Source: Spodoptera frugiperda (lineage: Eukaryota; Arthropoda; Insecta; Lepidoptera; Noctuidae). From it: 64,000 nt of DNA. Shown here piece after piece: positions 10,841 through 20,628 of the stretch. The notes under the pieces are model-generated. The model saw nothing but the letters and a program-made list of their open reading frames with translations. It was not told the DNA's origin and ran no database searches. The first letter of the stretch is position 1, and each line of letters begins with the position of its first letter. Location of the stretch: the NCBI RefSeq assembly GCF_023101765.2, contig NC_064213.1, forward strand, positions 6,386,001-6,450,000, given 5' to 3'. A program made the translations under genes and the position numbers.

Positions 10841-10981
10841 GGAGCTGCGGACTACCTAGCTAGTGGGTTACCGGGGCTCCGGCTCGAAAAGTAGGAGTAG
10901 AAACGAGGGTGATTTTAGTCAGTAAGAGACTCCCTCGCCCAAGGCGGGAGAAGTATTAGATGGTCCCCCCCTCCCTCAAAA
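10841..10981 (+). repeat. Family A copy
   Basis: A near full-length copy runs from GGAGCTGCGGACTACCTAGC to an A-rich end at CCCTCAAA. A short deletion sits in the TCAGTAAGAG region. No clean target duplication was found. Confidence 0.8.
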
Positions 10982-11759
10982 TTAACCTGATTATTAAATG
11001 AAAAGTTTTATCTTTAAATCCATAAGAGAATTTCAATCGACCCTTTATCAAATTATAATAAAAAGAAAAACACTCTTTTGTATAAAAGTGTAAGGACTTT
11101 TTCACTACTATCTTTGTTTTAAGTTTAACTCGAAAGGTATTTTTAAAACACTTATAAAGCACCTCAGTGTAAGTGCAAGTACAAGCTCTAGTAAAATACA
11201 ACATTGATAAGAATTCGCATTAACCTTTTATCCACAACTACAATGTTGCAATCACAGTACGACTCACAACAAAATAATACAAAAAACCTACCAACAATAA
11301 ATACATGCACCCCATGTTCCTTTTTTAATTACACCTAGCGCATTTAATGACATCGATACGGGATATCGATATTCATTCGATGCTTATCGAATAAATTTAT
11401 CGATTGATAAAAAAGAAATAAGCCGTGCAACCTTTTAGTCCATATAAGGGGTGCTCATGAATCATTCGACCTCACTTTATCCGGTAAGGAAACTTGTTCA
11501 GAGTTACTTTCTTCAGGTTTCGATACTACATACTTTATTGCTTGCCCATGCGCATCAAGTTGGTTGACGTATGAAGTATTTATTCGAGGGCAACAGTGCT
11601 TTTGTTTTGGGTAATAAATGGGATTTAAATTAAGGCAATAATTTTTGCGATGAAGTTAAAGATTAACTTGTTTGTTGTTTATTTTAATTATAAAGGTATG
11701 ATTTATTTTTCATGAATGATGTAAAACAGTAACCTATGGAGGTTTTTGCTAGTTCTTCT
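10982..11759. other. AT-rich DNA with an ATCGAT cluster
   Basis: An 82-residue minus-strand ORF (10956-11204) has no recognisable domain and is not called. Between 11350 and 11405 the words CATCGATA, TATCGATA, TTATCGAA and TTATCGATTG cluster. TATCGATA matches the insect DRE (DREF/BEAF) core, but in such AT-rich DNA this may be chance. Confidence 0.3.
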
Positions 11760-12364
11760 GAGTAAGTAGTCAACTCGGACCACATACCTACGGCCCATTT
11801 GGGACGAGTTGGGGAAATTAAAATAAAATAATATTTTTAGTGGTCAACTCGTCCCACGTCACTACCACAATGAGATAAGGTACAGTCAGTAGCAAAAGGG
11901 TTAGTGTGGAAATAATAAAGTTCTATTACTTTGTTAAAAACAAAAGATTTTCTAGGAACTTCATTCTATCTATGTTATCATTTACTTCAGTGACCGCCAT
12001 GACCATTGTTTAAGCCACACATGTTTACTATTCTTAGTAATTTTGATTAACACATGAATTTGTGCGATTGCTAAAAAAAAATTAGGTAATAAATTATTTA
12101 ACCGACACTAAAAAAAATAGGTTCTTACTTCGTCAGGATTTTTAATATGAAATAATCTATGAACAAGACGAAAGTAAAGAAAAAAACTATAAAAAAATAT
12201 TTTTAATCTTGTGTTGCTAACTGTACCAAACATTGATAAAGTTTAAAAATCCATACAAAAAAAAGAGTGGGACGAGTTGACCACTAAAAACTTAATTTAT
12301 TTTTAATTTCCCCAACTCGTCCCAAATGGGCCGTAGGCATGTGGTCCGAGTTGACTACTCACTC
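11760..12364. mobile_element. DNA transposon remnant with ~110-bp inverted repeats and 8-bp target duplication
   Basis: The left arm starts GAGTAAGTAGTCAACTCGGA and the right arm ends with its complement (GTCCGAGTTGACTACTCACTC). Complementarity runs for about 100-110 bases per arm with a few changes. GTTCTTCT flanks both sides (11752-11759 and 12365-12372). Each arm contains the word CAACTCG[GT]CC three times in alternating orientation, a layout suited to transposase binding. The 400-bp interior has no ORF. Long arms with 8-bp duplications occur in several superfamilies (hAT-like, P-like, MULE-like), and the GAG terminus does not decide which. Confidence 0.8.
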
Positions 12365-12372
12365 GTTCTTCT

Positions 12373-12740
12373 ACATAGTAATCTACACTTTGAAACAATC
12401 AAATAACTTCACGAGGGGTCTGACCGACAGATAGACATTTATTTGATGTTCAAAAGTGTCTTCCTGGTCTATTTGAAATAAATAATTTTGGCTATTTTAC
12501 TTTTAGGAACAGTGATAATAATATATATTTTTTTTTCCAAAACTTGCATTACTTCATTACGCAATAGAGCAAAATACTAAAAATCGAACACGCACACATT
12601 GAAATTCAACAAACAAATCTATACATAGATAAAACGTATGCTTTCAGCATAACAATCAAGTACATATAGCACATATTAATGACAACCTTCTGATTTAGGT
12701 TGAACAGTTGAAGAGCTGCCAATCTCGCTACTATATCGGA
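12373..12740. other. AT-rich DNA, no gene seen
   Basis: Nothing was recognised here apart from an A/T run near 12525. Confidence 0.4.
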
Positions 12741-12766
12741 ATCAGCGATAGGGTCATATATGACCC

Positions 12767-12824
12767 ACTTTTGTAGAGTCATGTACCTACGACCTACTTT
12801 TATAGAGTCATATACCTACGACCT
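12767..12824 (+). repeat. Two tandem 29-bp units at a SINE target site
   Basis: ACTTTTGTAGAGTCATGTAC and ACTTTTATAGAGTCATATAC begin exactly 29 bases apart (12767 and 12796) and each continues CTACGACCT. The same ACGACCTACTTT phrase returns after the SINEs at about 13224-13236. Confidence 0.8.
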
Positions 12825-12832
12825 ACTAACAC

Positions 12833-12939
12833 CTGACTGCCTCGTTGGTCGAGTGTTCGCAAGTGCTACTGCCGGACAAGAGGGCTCGGGTTCGATTCCC
12901 GGGTCAGACAAAAGTATTACTGGTTATTTTTTTGTTTTT
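12833..12939 (+). mobile_element. tRNA-derived SINE (family D), head-only copy
   Basis: This is a tRNA-like head with box A TTGGTCGAGTG and box B GGGTTCGATTCCC, then AAGTATTACTGGTTATTT and a T/A-rich end. The body is missing. The 67-residue ORF read across it is not a gene. Confidence 0.8.
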
Positions 12940-12960
12940 CATACAACCTACTTTAATACT

Positions 12961-13210
12961 TGACTGAGTGGCCGCAAGTGCGACTGCCGGACAAGGGGTC
13001 TCGGGTTCGATTCCCGGGTCGAGCACAGTATTACTGGGTTTTATTTGAAAATTTCTCAGTAGTAGCACGGAGTCTGGAATTGTGCTCAATATATGGCAAT
13101 AGGCTCACCCCCTATTACATGGGACTTATAACACAAATGGTGAATAGTGGGTGTACAATGTGCACCTCTGCCTACCCCTTCGGGGATAAAAGGCGTGACG
13201 TTGTTTTTTT
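12961..13210 (+). mobile_element. tRNA-derived SINE (family D), near full copy
   Basis: The head has box A TGACTGAGTGGC and box B GGGTTCGATTCCC. The body includes TTTCTCAGTAGTAGCACGG, CAATAGGCTCACCCCCTATT and CCTACCCCTTCGGGGATAAA, and ends GGCGTGACGTT plus a T-rich run. It lacks about ten bases of the head compared with the copy at 36142. Together with the preceding head-only copy it forms a tandem pair. Transcription would be by RNA polymerase III. The ORF of 105 residues is a repeat artefact. Confidence 0.85.
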
Positions 13211-13214
13211 TTTA

Positions 13215-13620
13215 GTAGTCATATACGACCTACTTTATTTAATTTATACAACTATACATATATGTAAAAAGAATTAACTGTATATGTAACTGTTTAGATA
13301 TTATATTACGCTTGTGTATTTTTGTTTACGCTAATAGGTCAGTGTTGTAAATCTTTGAGTTTTTTGGAGATATTTTAGTTTTAAAAAGATAGTGGAACCG
13401 TTGCATTCAAATGTGGTCGATCGATGTATTTATTTTGGCGTTCCTAATGGATTTTAAAGTTAATAATAGTCCAAAAGTGACATTTCGAATGCTTTCATAG
13501 TTGCAATATTTGCTGCTGTTAAACACGACTAAGTCCGGTCACTGAGTCTATACAAAAATTAATTAGTGTTTAGATACCTATATTTTCTGCAACAATACGC
13601 TTCCATCAGCAACGATTGAG
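13215..13620. other. AT-rich DNA, no gene seen
   Basis: No repeat with defined ends and no exon was seen. Confidence 0.4.
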
Positions 13621-13641
13621 AACTAAAGGCCGTTTTTATTA

Positions 13642-13726
13642 TTATTATTAGAACTTATGACGGGATATTTACCATGTTTATTCACTTTAAACATGGTAAA
13701 TATCCCGTCATAAGTTCTAATAATAA
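13642..13726. mobile_element. Perfect 39-bp hairpin element
   Basis: Arms 13642-13680 and 13688-13726 are perfect complements around a 7-base loop (TTCACTT). Key words are GAACTTATGACGGGATATTT and ACCATGTTTA. AACTAAAGG occurs at 13621-13629 and 13725-13733, which may be a 9-bp target duplication of a slightly larger element. A diverged relative lies at 30451-30563, so this is a dispersed fold-back family. Confidence 0.8.
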
Positions 13727-13733
13727 CTAAAGG

Positions 13734-14194
13734 ACTGCCAACACGTTTATTGATAAGTAAGTACATAATAAAGATGTATTATTACATTTAGTTATAAATC
13801 ACTTCATTTAAACATTACAAACTAAAACAAACGACTTAATGAATCAATCCATCATCCTGTATACGTATTCATTTAATGAAACATACCTAATTAACGAACA
13901 CACAGTCATAATGTAACACATTTTCTATTCTGATTCACAAGCCAAGTTATGTGATAATTGAAATTTCATCGACCGATTTAGGTAACCACTTATTATTGAT
14001 GATGTTTCATTTCATTTCATTACATTACAATAAACATGTCTGTCTGGTAACTAACTGGAATTCAGCTTTAATTAAACTTCACTCACGCACTTTGTTAATG
14101 TAACTGAATATTTTTTATGCGATAGGTCTAGTAGAACATTTAATGTTAAAGAAACAGGGTCACCTATGGAAACCCGTAACAGTAGAAGATTAAC
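13734..14194. other. AT-rich DNA, no gene seen
   Basis: Nothing was recognised here. Confidence 0.4.
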
Positions 14195-14784
14195 TAACGT
14201 AATGGCACCAATGATCGACAGTTTTAGAAGGTGGTGTGTTTGTTTCGAAGATTACGAGTATTTTATTATGTTTTAAAATAAAAGTGACGTTGTATACGAT
14301 AAAATATGTCCTTGAGATATAAATATGAATAGGCTATATTTTTATTTTTAAATATGATGTGGACTAGTATTAAAACCAAAAATAATAAATATTAATAAAA
14401 TCCCCAATATTCGACACTAGAACTCCAATAATTGACACCCAGTTATCGACAATTACCAGTTATCGACACCCAGTTATCGACAATTACCAGTTATCGACTA
14501 TTACCCGCGTAGACTGATTTGATACATTAGTTAGACCGTAATCAAAAGGAACAATTCAGTAAGTATTAATTTATTTGTCTTTTATGTTTAGGTACTCATA
14601 CATTGTTTTTATAAAATTTGTCAAGTCTAAAAACACTGACTACAAACTTTAAAAATCTTCACCAAAATAAGCTTTAATCTTGAATACTGTTTTATTTTGA
14701 TAAAACTATACACTCTGATAAGATTAAATAAGTACAAATTAGGGAAATCAACAATAGTTATATATTTATTAAAATTAATTAATT

Positions 14785-14949
14785 TTATTTAGTACTTGGC
14801 CCCATACTACAACCAATGGAAGTTCTTCGTGTTATTTTGTCATGAAGAGTAATTCTTGGTACTCCGAAACGTTGCGCAGCACTTGCTATCTTTTCTCCAT
14901 TCTTAACAGCTTCAATCTGGTCGAGAGTGTAGTTTTTTCTCGGAGCCAT
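14785..14949 (-). CDS. HTH_psq-like transposase N-terminal fragment
   Basis: The 54-residue ORF begins MAPRKNYTLDQIEAVKNGEK and continues IASAAQRFGVPRITLHDKIT before ending after 54 codons. The pattern (long first helix, then SAAQRFGVPRITLHDKI) is the pipsqueak helix-turn-helix that starts pogo-family transposases and binds the transposon ends. A functional transposase would continue for several hundred residues with a DDE domain, which is absent. The fragment is therefore a remnant, or at most a short DNA-binding protein. It lies on the minus strand between terminal repeats that fit the family. Confidence 0.65.
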   Translation of the reverse strand: MAPRKNYTLDQIEAVKNGEKIASAAQRFGVPRITLHDKITRRTSIGCSMGPSTK

Positions 14950-15304
14950 CTGTAAGAATCAATTACCTATTACTGGTAACTTAAATATCTACCAATTCGG
15001 CAAAGAAAAGATGACCGTCGGCCACCGTAAACTCTTGTCAAATGTAACAAATAATTAATGGAATTGCAATGTGTCGAAATGGATAAGTATTTACCTAGTA
15101 TTCATGACCTTTGACTTAAATTCAATATAAGTACTTAAGTCATAAAAAATTAAGCAATTATTTTAAATTCAAATCCAAAAATAATTTATTTCACAGTTAA
15201 ACAAATTTTATTTTTATAACAGAAATAATTATTATCAGTGTAATATATTTAATGTATAAAATACCTACTAAATTTAGTTTATAAAATGTATGTTCATTAT
15301 TAAA

Positions 15305-15450
15305 TGTAGTTTTTTTCTTGGAGACATCTGTATGAACCAATTATCGACACATTTCAATCCCGTTAATCGACATCGTGTCGAATACTGGTAACTCTACTTT
15401 GATCAACCTAATTTAAATATCTAACAATTCTGCAAAGAAAAGAGAACCAT
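15305..15450 (-). repeat. Internal duplication of the transposase start region
   Basis: On the minus strand ATGTCTCCAAGAAAAAAACT parallels ATGGCTCCGAGAAAAAACTA at 14949. The upstream flanks also match: ACTGGTAACT, TTTAAATATCTA[AC]CAATTC and GCAAAGAAAAGA occur in both. The reading frame here is lost after a few codons. Confidence 0.7.
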
Positions 15451-15966
15451 ATTCCGTGGTTACACAAAAATAATTTTAATAAAATTATTATCGACACTCG
15501 TCGATGATTGGAACAAGTCAATTTCTGAGGACCAGTAATCGACACCGGCAATTTAGGTTAAAAAAATAACCTCCTAACTTTTTTATAACATAAATCGATC
15601 TTATCATTCCCATAATACGGCTTAAAAACCATCAAATTAATATAAGTTTCAATAAATGAAAATAATGAACATGCACAAAAAAATTTTGTACTTACGTTCT
15701 TACAGAATCCGCTTAGAAATGCCGTTATTTTATGAGGAACACTAGCCGAACTAAGTTCTCACACGGCCATTTGTAAAAAAAAGGCGGATTTCTTTCAAAT
15801 ATCACTGGATGACAGCAGGAAGCGTATTGTCTGAGCCACATTATAACCATATTAAAAAATCTTATTATAACTCTTATTTTCTCTAATTAGAGAAAAAAAT
15901 TGTCGATCATTGGAGCTTGTCGATCATTGGTGCCACTACGTTATATTAATTTAAAAAAGTACTAGA

Positions 15967-16118
15967 GTAGGCTGGGTGACGTTACGCGTCTGCGCACGCT
16001 ACTCATGATGATGAGTCCCTCTTTGACTCGAAACTAGTAGAGCATTTCTCCATAAAAAAGTGAGTAAATCATGATTTTTAGTTAATTTATTATGTTTCAC
16101 GATAGTTATTATAAAAAT
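15967..16118 (+). mobile_element. PLE-type 3'-end repeat (sister family 1)
   Basis: The copy runs from GCTGGGTGACGTTACGCGTC through the hammerhead-like fold at 15998-16046 to TTATTATGTTTCACGATAGT and an A-rich end. Order and motifs match the 3' end of the PLE at 24954-26435 but the sequence is clearly diverged, so it is treated as a sister family. No inverted arm is present in this copy. Confidence 0.6.
15998..16046 (+). ncRNA. Hammerhead-ribozyme-like fold
   Basis: The parts are in hammerhead order. Stem I is CTC (16002-16004) with GAG (16040-16042). The core ATGATGA (16005-16011) stands in place of CTGATGA. Stem II is GAGTC/GACTC (16013-16017, 16025-16029), followed by GAAA (16030-16033), a minimal stem III, and GTA before the expected cleavage point at 16039/16040. 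Two defects argue against activity: position 3 is A instead of C, and there is an unpaired base before stem II. The layout is seen; the ribozyme reading is inference. PLE terminal repeats are known to carry hammerhead motifs. Confidence 0.35.
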
Positions 16119-16156
16119 AACACTAGAGGAGTTAGAAATGGGCTTTTTTAGAGGGA

Positions 16157-16289
16157 TAGTGACTTTAGTAACTCGACTCGAACCATACGACGAAACAAAA
16201 CACAAAGTTAGATGTATCCCGCCGGTTTTCTGTAAGACCGTACTACCACTCCGGTCGAGCCGACCTCTTCGTGCCGAAGCATGGCTCAA
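16157..16289 (-). repeat. Family B fragment (5' half)
   Basis: The segment matches in reverse the family B head with CACTCCGGTCGAGCCGACCT and GTGCCGAAGCATGGCTC. The 96-residue minus ORF through it is not a gene. Confidence 0.65.
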
Positions 16290-18071
16290 AATATTTAAGT
16301 AAACACAAAAGAAATAATTGTTTGCCTATATTTAACGTTTCACCTGCAACCTATGGAATTTTTGTCTAACCGGCCTGATCGACGAGTTATCAAATTGTTT
16401 CGCAATACGATTATTCAGGTGTTGCGTACATCAAGAATTGTCTGTCCAGACATGTCCCTATTACAACTACGAGTCTACAACTGGTTCTCACTTGTAGGGC
16501 TTTCACCTGTATTGTTAACTTGTTAAACGTGACAGAACACATAGAGCCTATCAGTACTCTTAGTATAAGTTTGCTTTACGTTTAAAGTAATCGAAACAAG
16601 AGCGCGTTCGGCGCTCTGATTGGCCAACTCGAATAAACCAACCGAGCAATCTCGTACTAAGGGTACAGAAAATGTCTACGAAACGTGGGGTTACAATTGT
16701 AATTTCACTTGCGCCCATTGAAAGATAATATTTTAAATATTAACCATCGAAGGATTAAAAACTCTGTTTGATTAAATACTCAATAATATAGAAAGATTGT
16801 AAAAATCATTCCCAAAAGTAAGTAGTACCTACTTAAATGAAGCACTAAAATATTTGATCCTCAAAAACGAAATGATTGATTGATTGTTGTTTATTCCTCA
16901 AACACACTATGTACAGAATGTAGTATGTATGTACCTATATTATTTCTTGTAACAAAAGTTGGCAGCCCTACTCACATGCGTAGGAGTTCACGAAAAGGTT
17001 TACGCAACACTCCTCCAACGAATTGATCAGTGTTCGACTCTCCCGTGAAATAACTAATGTTAATTGTTCGATATAACTGGCTAATTAACCGTGAAGGCTA
17101 GCTATTTGTTTATTTTTGTTCCAATTTCATACCGAGAATTGTGTTAAATATCACTGATATTTTTACGGTCGAAATAAATGTTTATTTACTTTTAATTTGG
17201 TATTTTATTACGCTGCATAGTAGCCACATCCTTCGTTCATGAATCCCGGTGTGGTTTGAAACTAATCGAGCAACATAAGTAAACAAACTATTAAGTTTTA
17301 TTGTTCATTAAGAATCTATTTTATATTAATTATCTCTATAAAAGACTTAGATGTAAGTTAAACATATCAAACACGAAAACATATAAATTCATTAAGAGAT
17401 GAAATCATTTCATTCAGTCTGATAATCGAGTAGCTAGTGTTGTGGCAATTGTTATTACACTCGTATCTTCATGATCATACTAGGCATATTTTTAAATATT
17501 GTTTTCGATAAAATCTAAGCACGAACACATATTTACAAACCTGTTCTGTCATACAAAAGCGATAAATAAATATGTATCTTTTGTATCTAAATATCTCTTT
17601 TAACAATAGAAGCAACAGTCATCCTTATGCTCAATTTGTCATCCAAGCTTTCACACTGTATTCGAATCGCGATTTATTCGATTTACGAAATCCCGCCAAA
17701 CTCGATACCACATTCATATCGATAAATTATTCATGAGTTGTCAGTTCTACAATGGAGTTTGCAGATTTCGTATTTAAACTTTTTGGTGCGAGAAAAAAAA
17801 CTTAAATTAATATTCATCGATGATCATTGGTCATTCATTCAAAATTAGAAGCTGGTCATCAATTGTAATGTCCAAATATAATTGTTTAAAAAATATTTTA
17901 GGATTTATGTTCGATGCGTCACGTTCTTATTTTAAAAATGTTTTATTTTTATTCGTTTTATTGTTTTCAATAAGCAGTGCGTGTTTTGTTTATCTGTGAA
18001 TAAACAGGTAAATTCTAATTTAGATTTCGGAAACCTAGAAATTAAACATAAGTACTTCAATTCATAATATA
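16290..18071. other. 1.8 kb of AT-rich DNA, no gene seen
   Basis: No exon-like segment was seen. ATTCGAATCGCGATTTATTC and nearby CGATAAAT words around 17660-17730 give a small cluster of near-palindromes of unknown meaning. Confidence 0.4.
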
Positions 18072-18417
18072 TCTTTATATATATAATTCTTCTGTACGTG
18101 TGTATTTTGGTGAAACTTTTTGTGTGTGTTCAAGAGGATCTGAGAATGGTTTAGATTCACAATTTTGTCCGCTGGACAATTATTTTTTGATTATATTTTA
18201 ATTTATCCGTAGTTGTTGATTTTGGAATGTTTTACATCTGGATCCGACAGACGGCGCTACCATCGCAGTGTCAAATATTAATGACGTTAGATATTGTCAT
18301 AACATTTGAATACCGTAACAATTTTCATCAAAAAGGTCCAGAATGTTTTAGCTTATTAAAAAAAGTTTAAAATTTTCAAATTAAAGACGTGTAGACAGGA
18401 CAACGTCCATCCGCTAG
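18072..18417 (+). mobile_element. Short non-autonomous Helitron, 346 bp
   Basis: It starts TC after A (TCTTTATATATATAATTCTT) and ends CTAG before T, preceded by the hairpin-forming GACAGGACAACGTCCATCC. The interior is coding-free, with the moth Helitron head TTCTGTACGTGTGTAT. It belongs to a different family from the copy at 5638. Confidence 0.7.
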
Positions 18418-19896
18418 TTTCAATATAAATGTGAGCTCATAATAATATTCAAACCAAACTTAATGGCTAATTTAACGAGTTATTTCAAAACTAGTTACAC
18501 AAGTTTGAATCAAAGGGAATTAAAAGTATTTTCTCAGAACTACCCACTAATCTTATAAGTTATGGATAACACTTATAGATGGCGTTATTACATAATAGCT
18601 ATATTAGTCATACGCATATATTAAGCAACGTATTACTAAATAATTTACCAATTACGAGAAATGAGAATCATTTTTAAATATCATGACAAGTTCCCATTAC
18701 TTACATAACGATATTAGGAGATATTTATAGCAAAATCGTTAGATATTTTGACATAAATATATTGAATTTAGATTAGTAATTTGTATTTCACTAATGATTT
18801 ATTAATACACTTCTTTAGACGTTAAAACTTTATAAAAACTCGCAATATTATGTCATTAGGTTTATAAATGGACGCTGAGAACAAAATTAGCTAAATCTAT
18901 ATTTTGATCAGAGCTTATTAGTAACATGTAGATTTTAGTGTTATATGTCATTTATTATGTCAAGCTCAGATCGGTATCGGACTATTATACTCTTTAATAT
19001 GGTTAAACGATCCTCATGCTGATTATAAAACTTTTCCAGCAAAATTTGAAAATATTTTTTTCGGAATGGAACGTGCATAAATTCTACAGCCGTATTCATA
19101 TATCCATGGTTCCTATATCCATAGATTTAGTTTAATTAACTTTGAAACGAATAATAAAAGCAAGAATATTGACAAGTCTAGTTTGTCATATAACCCCTAA
19201 TTGGCTGTGAATTACACATCACATTTCCCCGTGACATGACATTTAGAAAAATCCAATTACCGTACGTATCTCAGAGAATCAAACCAATTTGAGGAAAGGT
19301 CAGAAAAAGGTAAACCTCTTAAACAAGGAAATGATGTCATTCTTCCTTTCTACGTCAACATATACGGCTACTCACCTACGCATCAGTGAAAGTTCCATTA
19401 AAATTGGCTTAGCAGTTTCCAAGTTTGTACCTAATTAGTCGCAAAGTTTCATCGCTTTGTTTGGCTCAAGTAAAACTCATAAATACTCATGTCGTTAGCA
19501 TTACATCACTATTATGTAAACGTTTTGACAAGCCTAGTCGTGTCATCTCTATTAATATATTATGTACATTAAAAACCAGTGTACAACGACCCCTGCAGTG
19601 TTAAACATATATACTACAAAATCTTTAGAAGCAGAGGTCTTTCTATGTTGGTATAATATGCGTCTCTCGTCGTGGGAAAATCGTCCGTATGCCATTAGAA
19701 TAACTAGTTTGACACTATGTTTTATGCAGATAACTAATATGGGTTAGTTGGTTACACACGTTTTTTCAATTAGGTTTCATAATTGCTTGGCACTTAGCTA
19801 CAGTCAGTTGCGTATGAAGGCCTAGGTAATTTCTTCTTCTTTTTGAAGCACTTAAGGTTTGTTGCAAAGATTTGTTCTACAATGCTCACATATTAC
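18418..19896. other. 1.5 kb of AT-rich DNA, no gene seen
   Basis: A 61-residue ORF at 19562-19747 has no recognisable feature. Nothing else was seen. Confidence 0.4.
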
Positions 19897-20110
19897 CACG
19901 AATCATGAATGACTGGCTCGACCGAAGTGATGCCACGGCCTCACAGAAAACCGGCGTGAAACAACGCTTGCTTTGTGTTTCGTTGTGTGAGTAAGGTTAC
20001 CGAAGGCCAAATTCCTCCTTTCCCACTCCTGTGGTGTTTCAAGTGCTCATGCTGGGCAGCAGCTATTGCTTACCATCAGGTGATCTGTCAGCTCGTTTAC
20101 TGGCTTTATT
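19897..20110 (+). repeat. Family B copy
   Basis: The copy runs from the GGCTCGACCGAAGTGATGCC block through GTGAAACAACGCTTGCTTTG to CATCAGGTGATCTGTCAGCT and a GGCTTTAT end. The first 30 bases are diverged and a middle part is deleted. Confidence 0.7.
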
Positions 20111-20367
20111 TATTGTAAGTTACTCAGATAAATGAAAATAGCTCCTCATGGTAAGTAAATTACATTGAACCTAACCTTTACAGTTACAAATACCTTCATA
20201 CAACCTATTAGGCAATACAATTAAGTTCCCATATAAATAAAGTCTGACCGAGGTAACAATGAAGCGGTTTCATTAATTCGCACGTCCTTTAATGTCAAAT
20301 AGTATGCAAATAGTCCGTTTTATTGATCTGTCCATTTGTTCAATGGTAATTTGAAACATTTATTTGA

Positions 20368-20628
20368 GTGTGGGAGAGCCATACTTCCACGATACCACGG
20401 CCTTAAAGAAAACCGACGTGAATCAACGCTTGCGTTGTGTGAGTAAGGTTACCGGAGGCCCAATTACCCCCATTCTTAAGCTTCCCAATTCCCGATTCCC
20501 CAAAAAGCTTTAAATCCCTAACACCCAAATCGCTAGCAACGCACTTGTAACGCCTCTGGTGTTTCGGATGTACATGGACGGCGGCGATTACTTACCATCA
20601 GGCTTGACTTTCCCAGTAAATTTGCCGT
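20368..20628 (+). repeat. Family B copy, near full length
   Basis: It starts GTGTGGGAGAGCCATACTTC, continues through AACGCTTGCGTTGTGTGAGT and TAACGCCTCTGGTGTTTCGG, and ends at TTACCATCAGGC followed by a diverged tail. This is the second copy in the same direction within 300 bp of the previous one. Confidence 0.75.

Larger units (their letters stand above)
14197..15941. mobile_element. pogo-type (Tc1/mariner superfamily) transposon, internally deleted
   Basis: The ends are inverted repeats of at least 24 bases: the left starts ACGTAATGGCACCAATGATC then GACA, and the right is its complement with one change. Each end is flanked by TA (14195-14196 and 15942-15943), the target rule of this superfamily. 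Words with TCGACA are repeated near both ends, including a 31-bp tandem pair starting at 14436 and 14467. The interior keeps only the first codons of a transposase with a pipsqueak-type helix-turn-helix (14785-14949). A segment around that start is duplicated near 15305-15450. The DDE catalytic part is missing, so this copy is non-autonomous. Confidence 0.75.

Noticed and set aside
11350..11405. DRE/DREF promoter from the TATCGATA cluster
   Set aside because: There is no gene next to it, and such words are expected by chance in this composition.
12836..12910. tRNA-gene-like boxes A and B (also at 12961, 36150 and 56700)
   Set aside because: No cloverleaf with a proper acceptor stem is formed, and SINE bodies follow, so these are SINE heads rather than tRNA genes.
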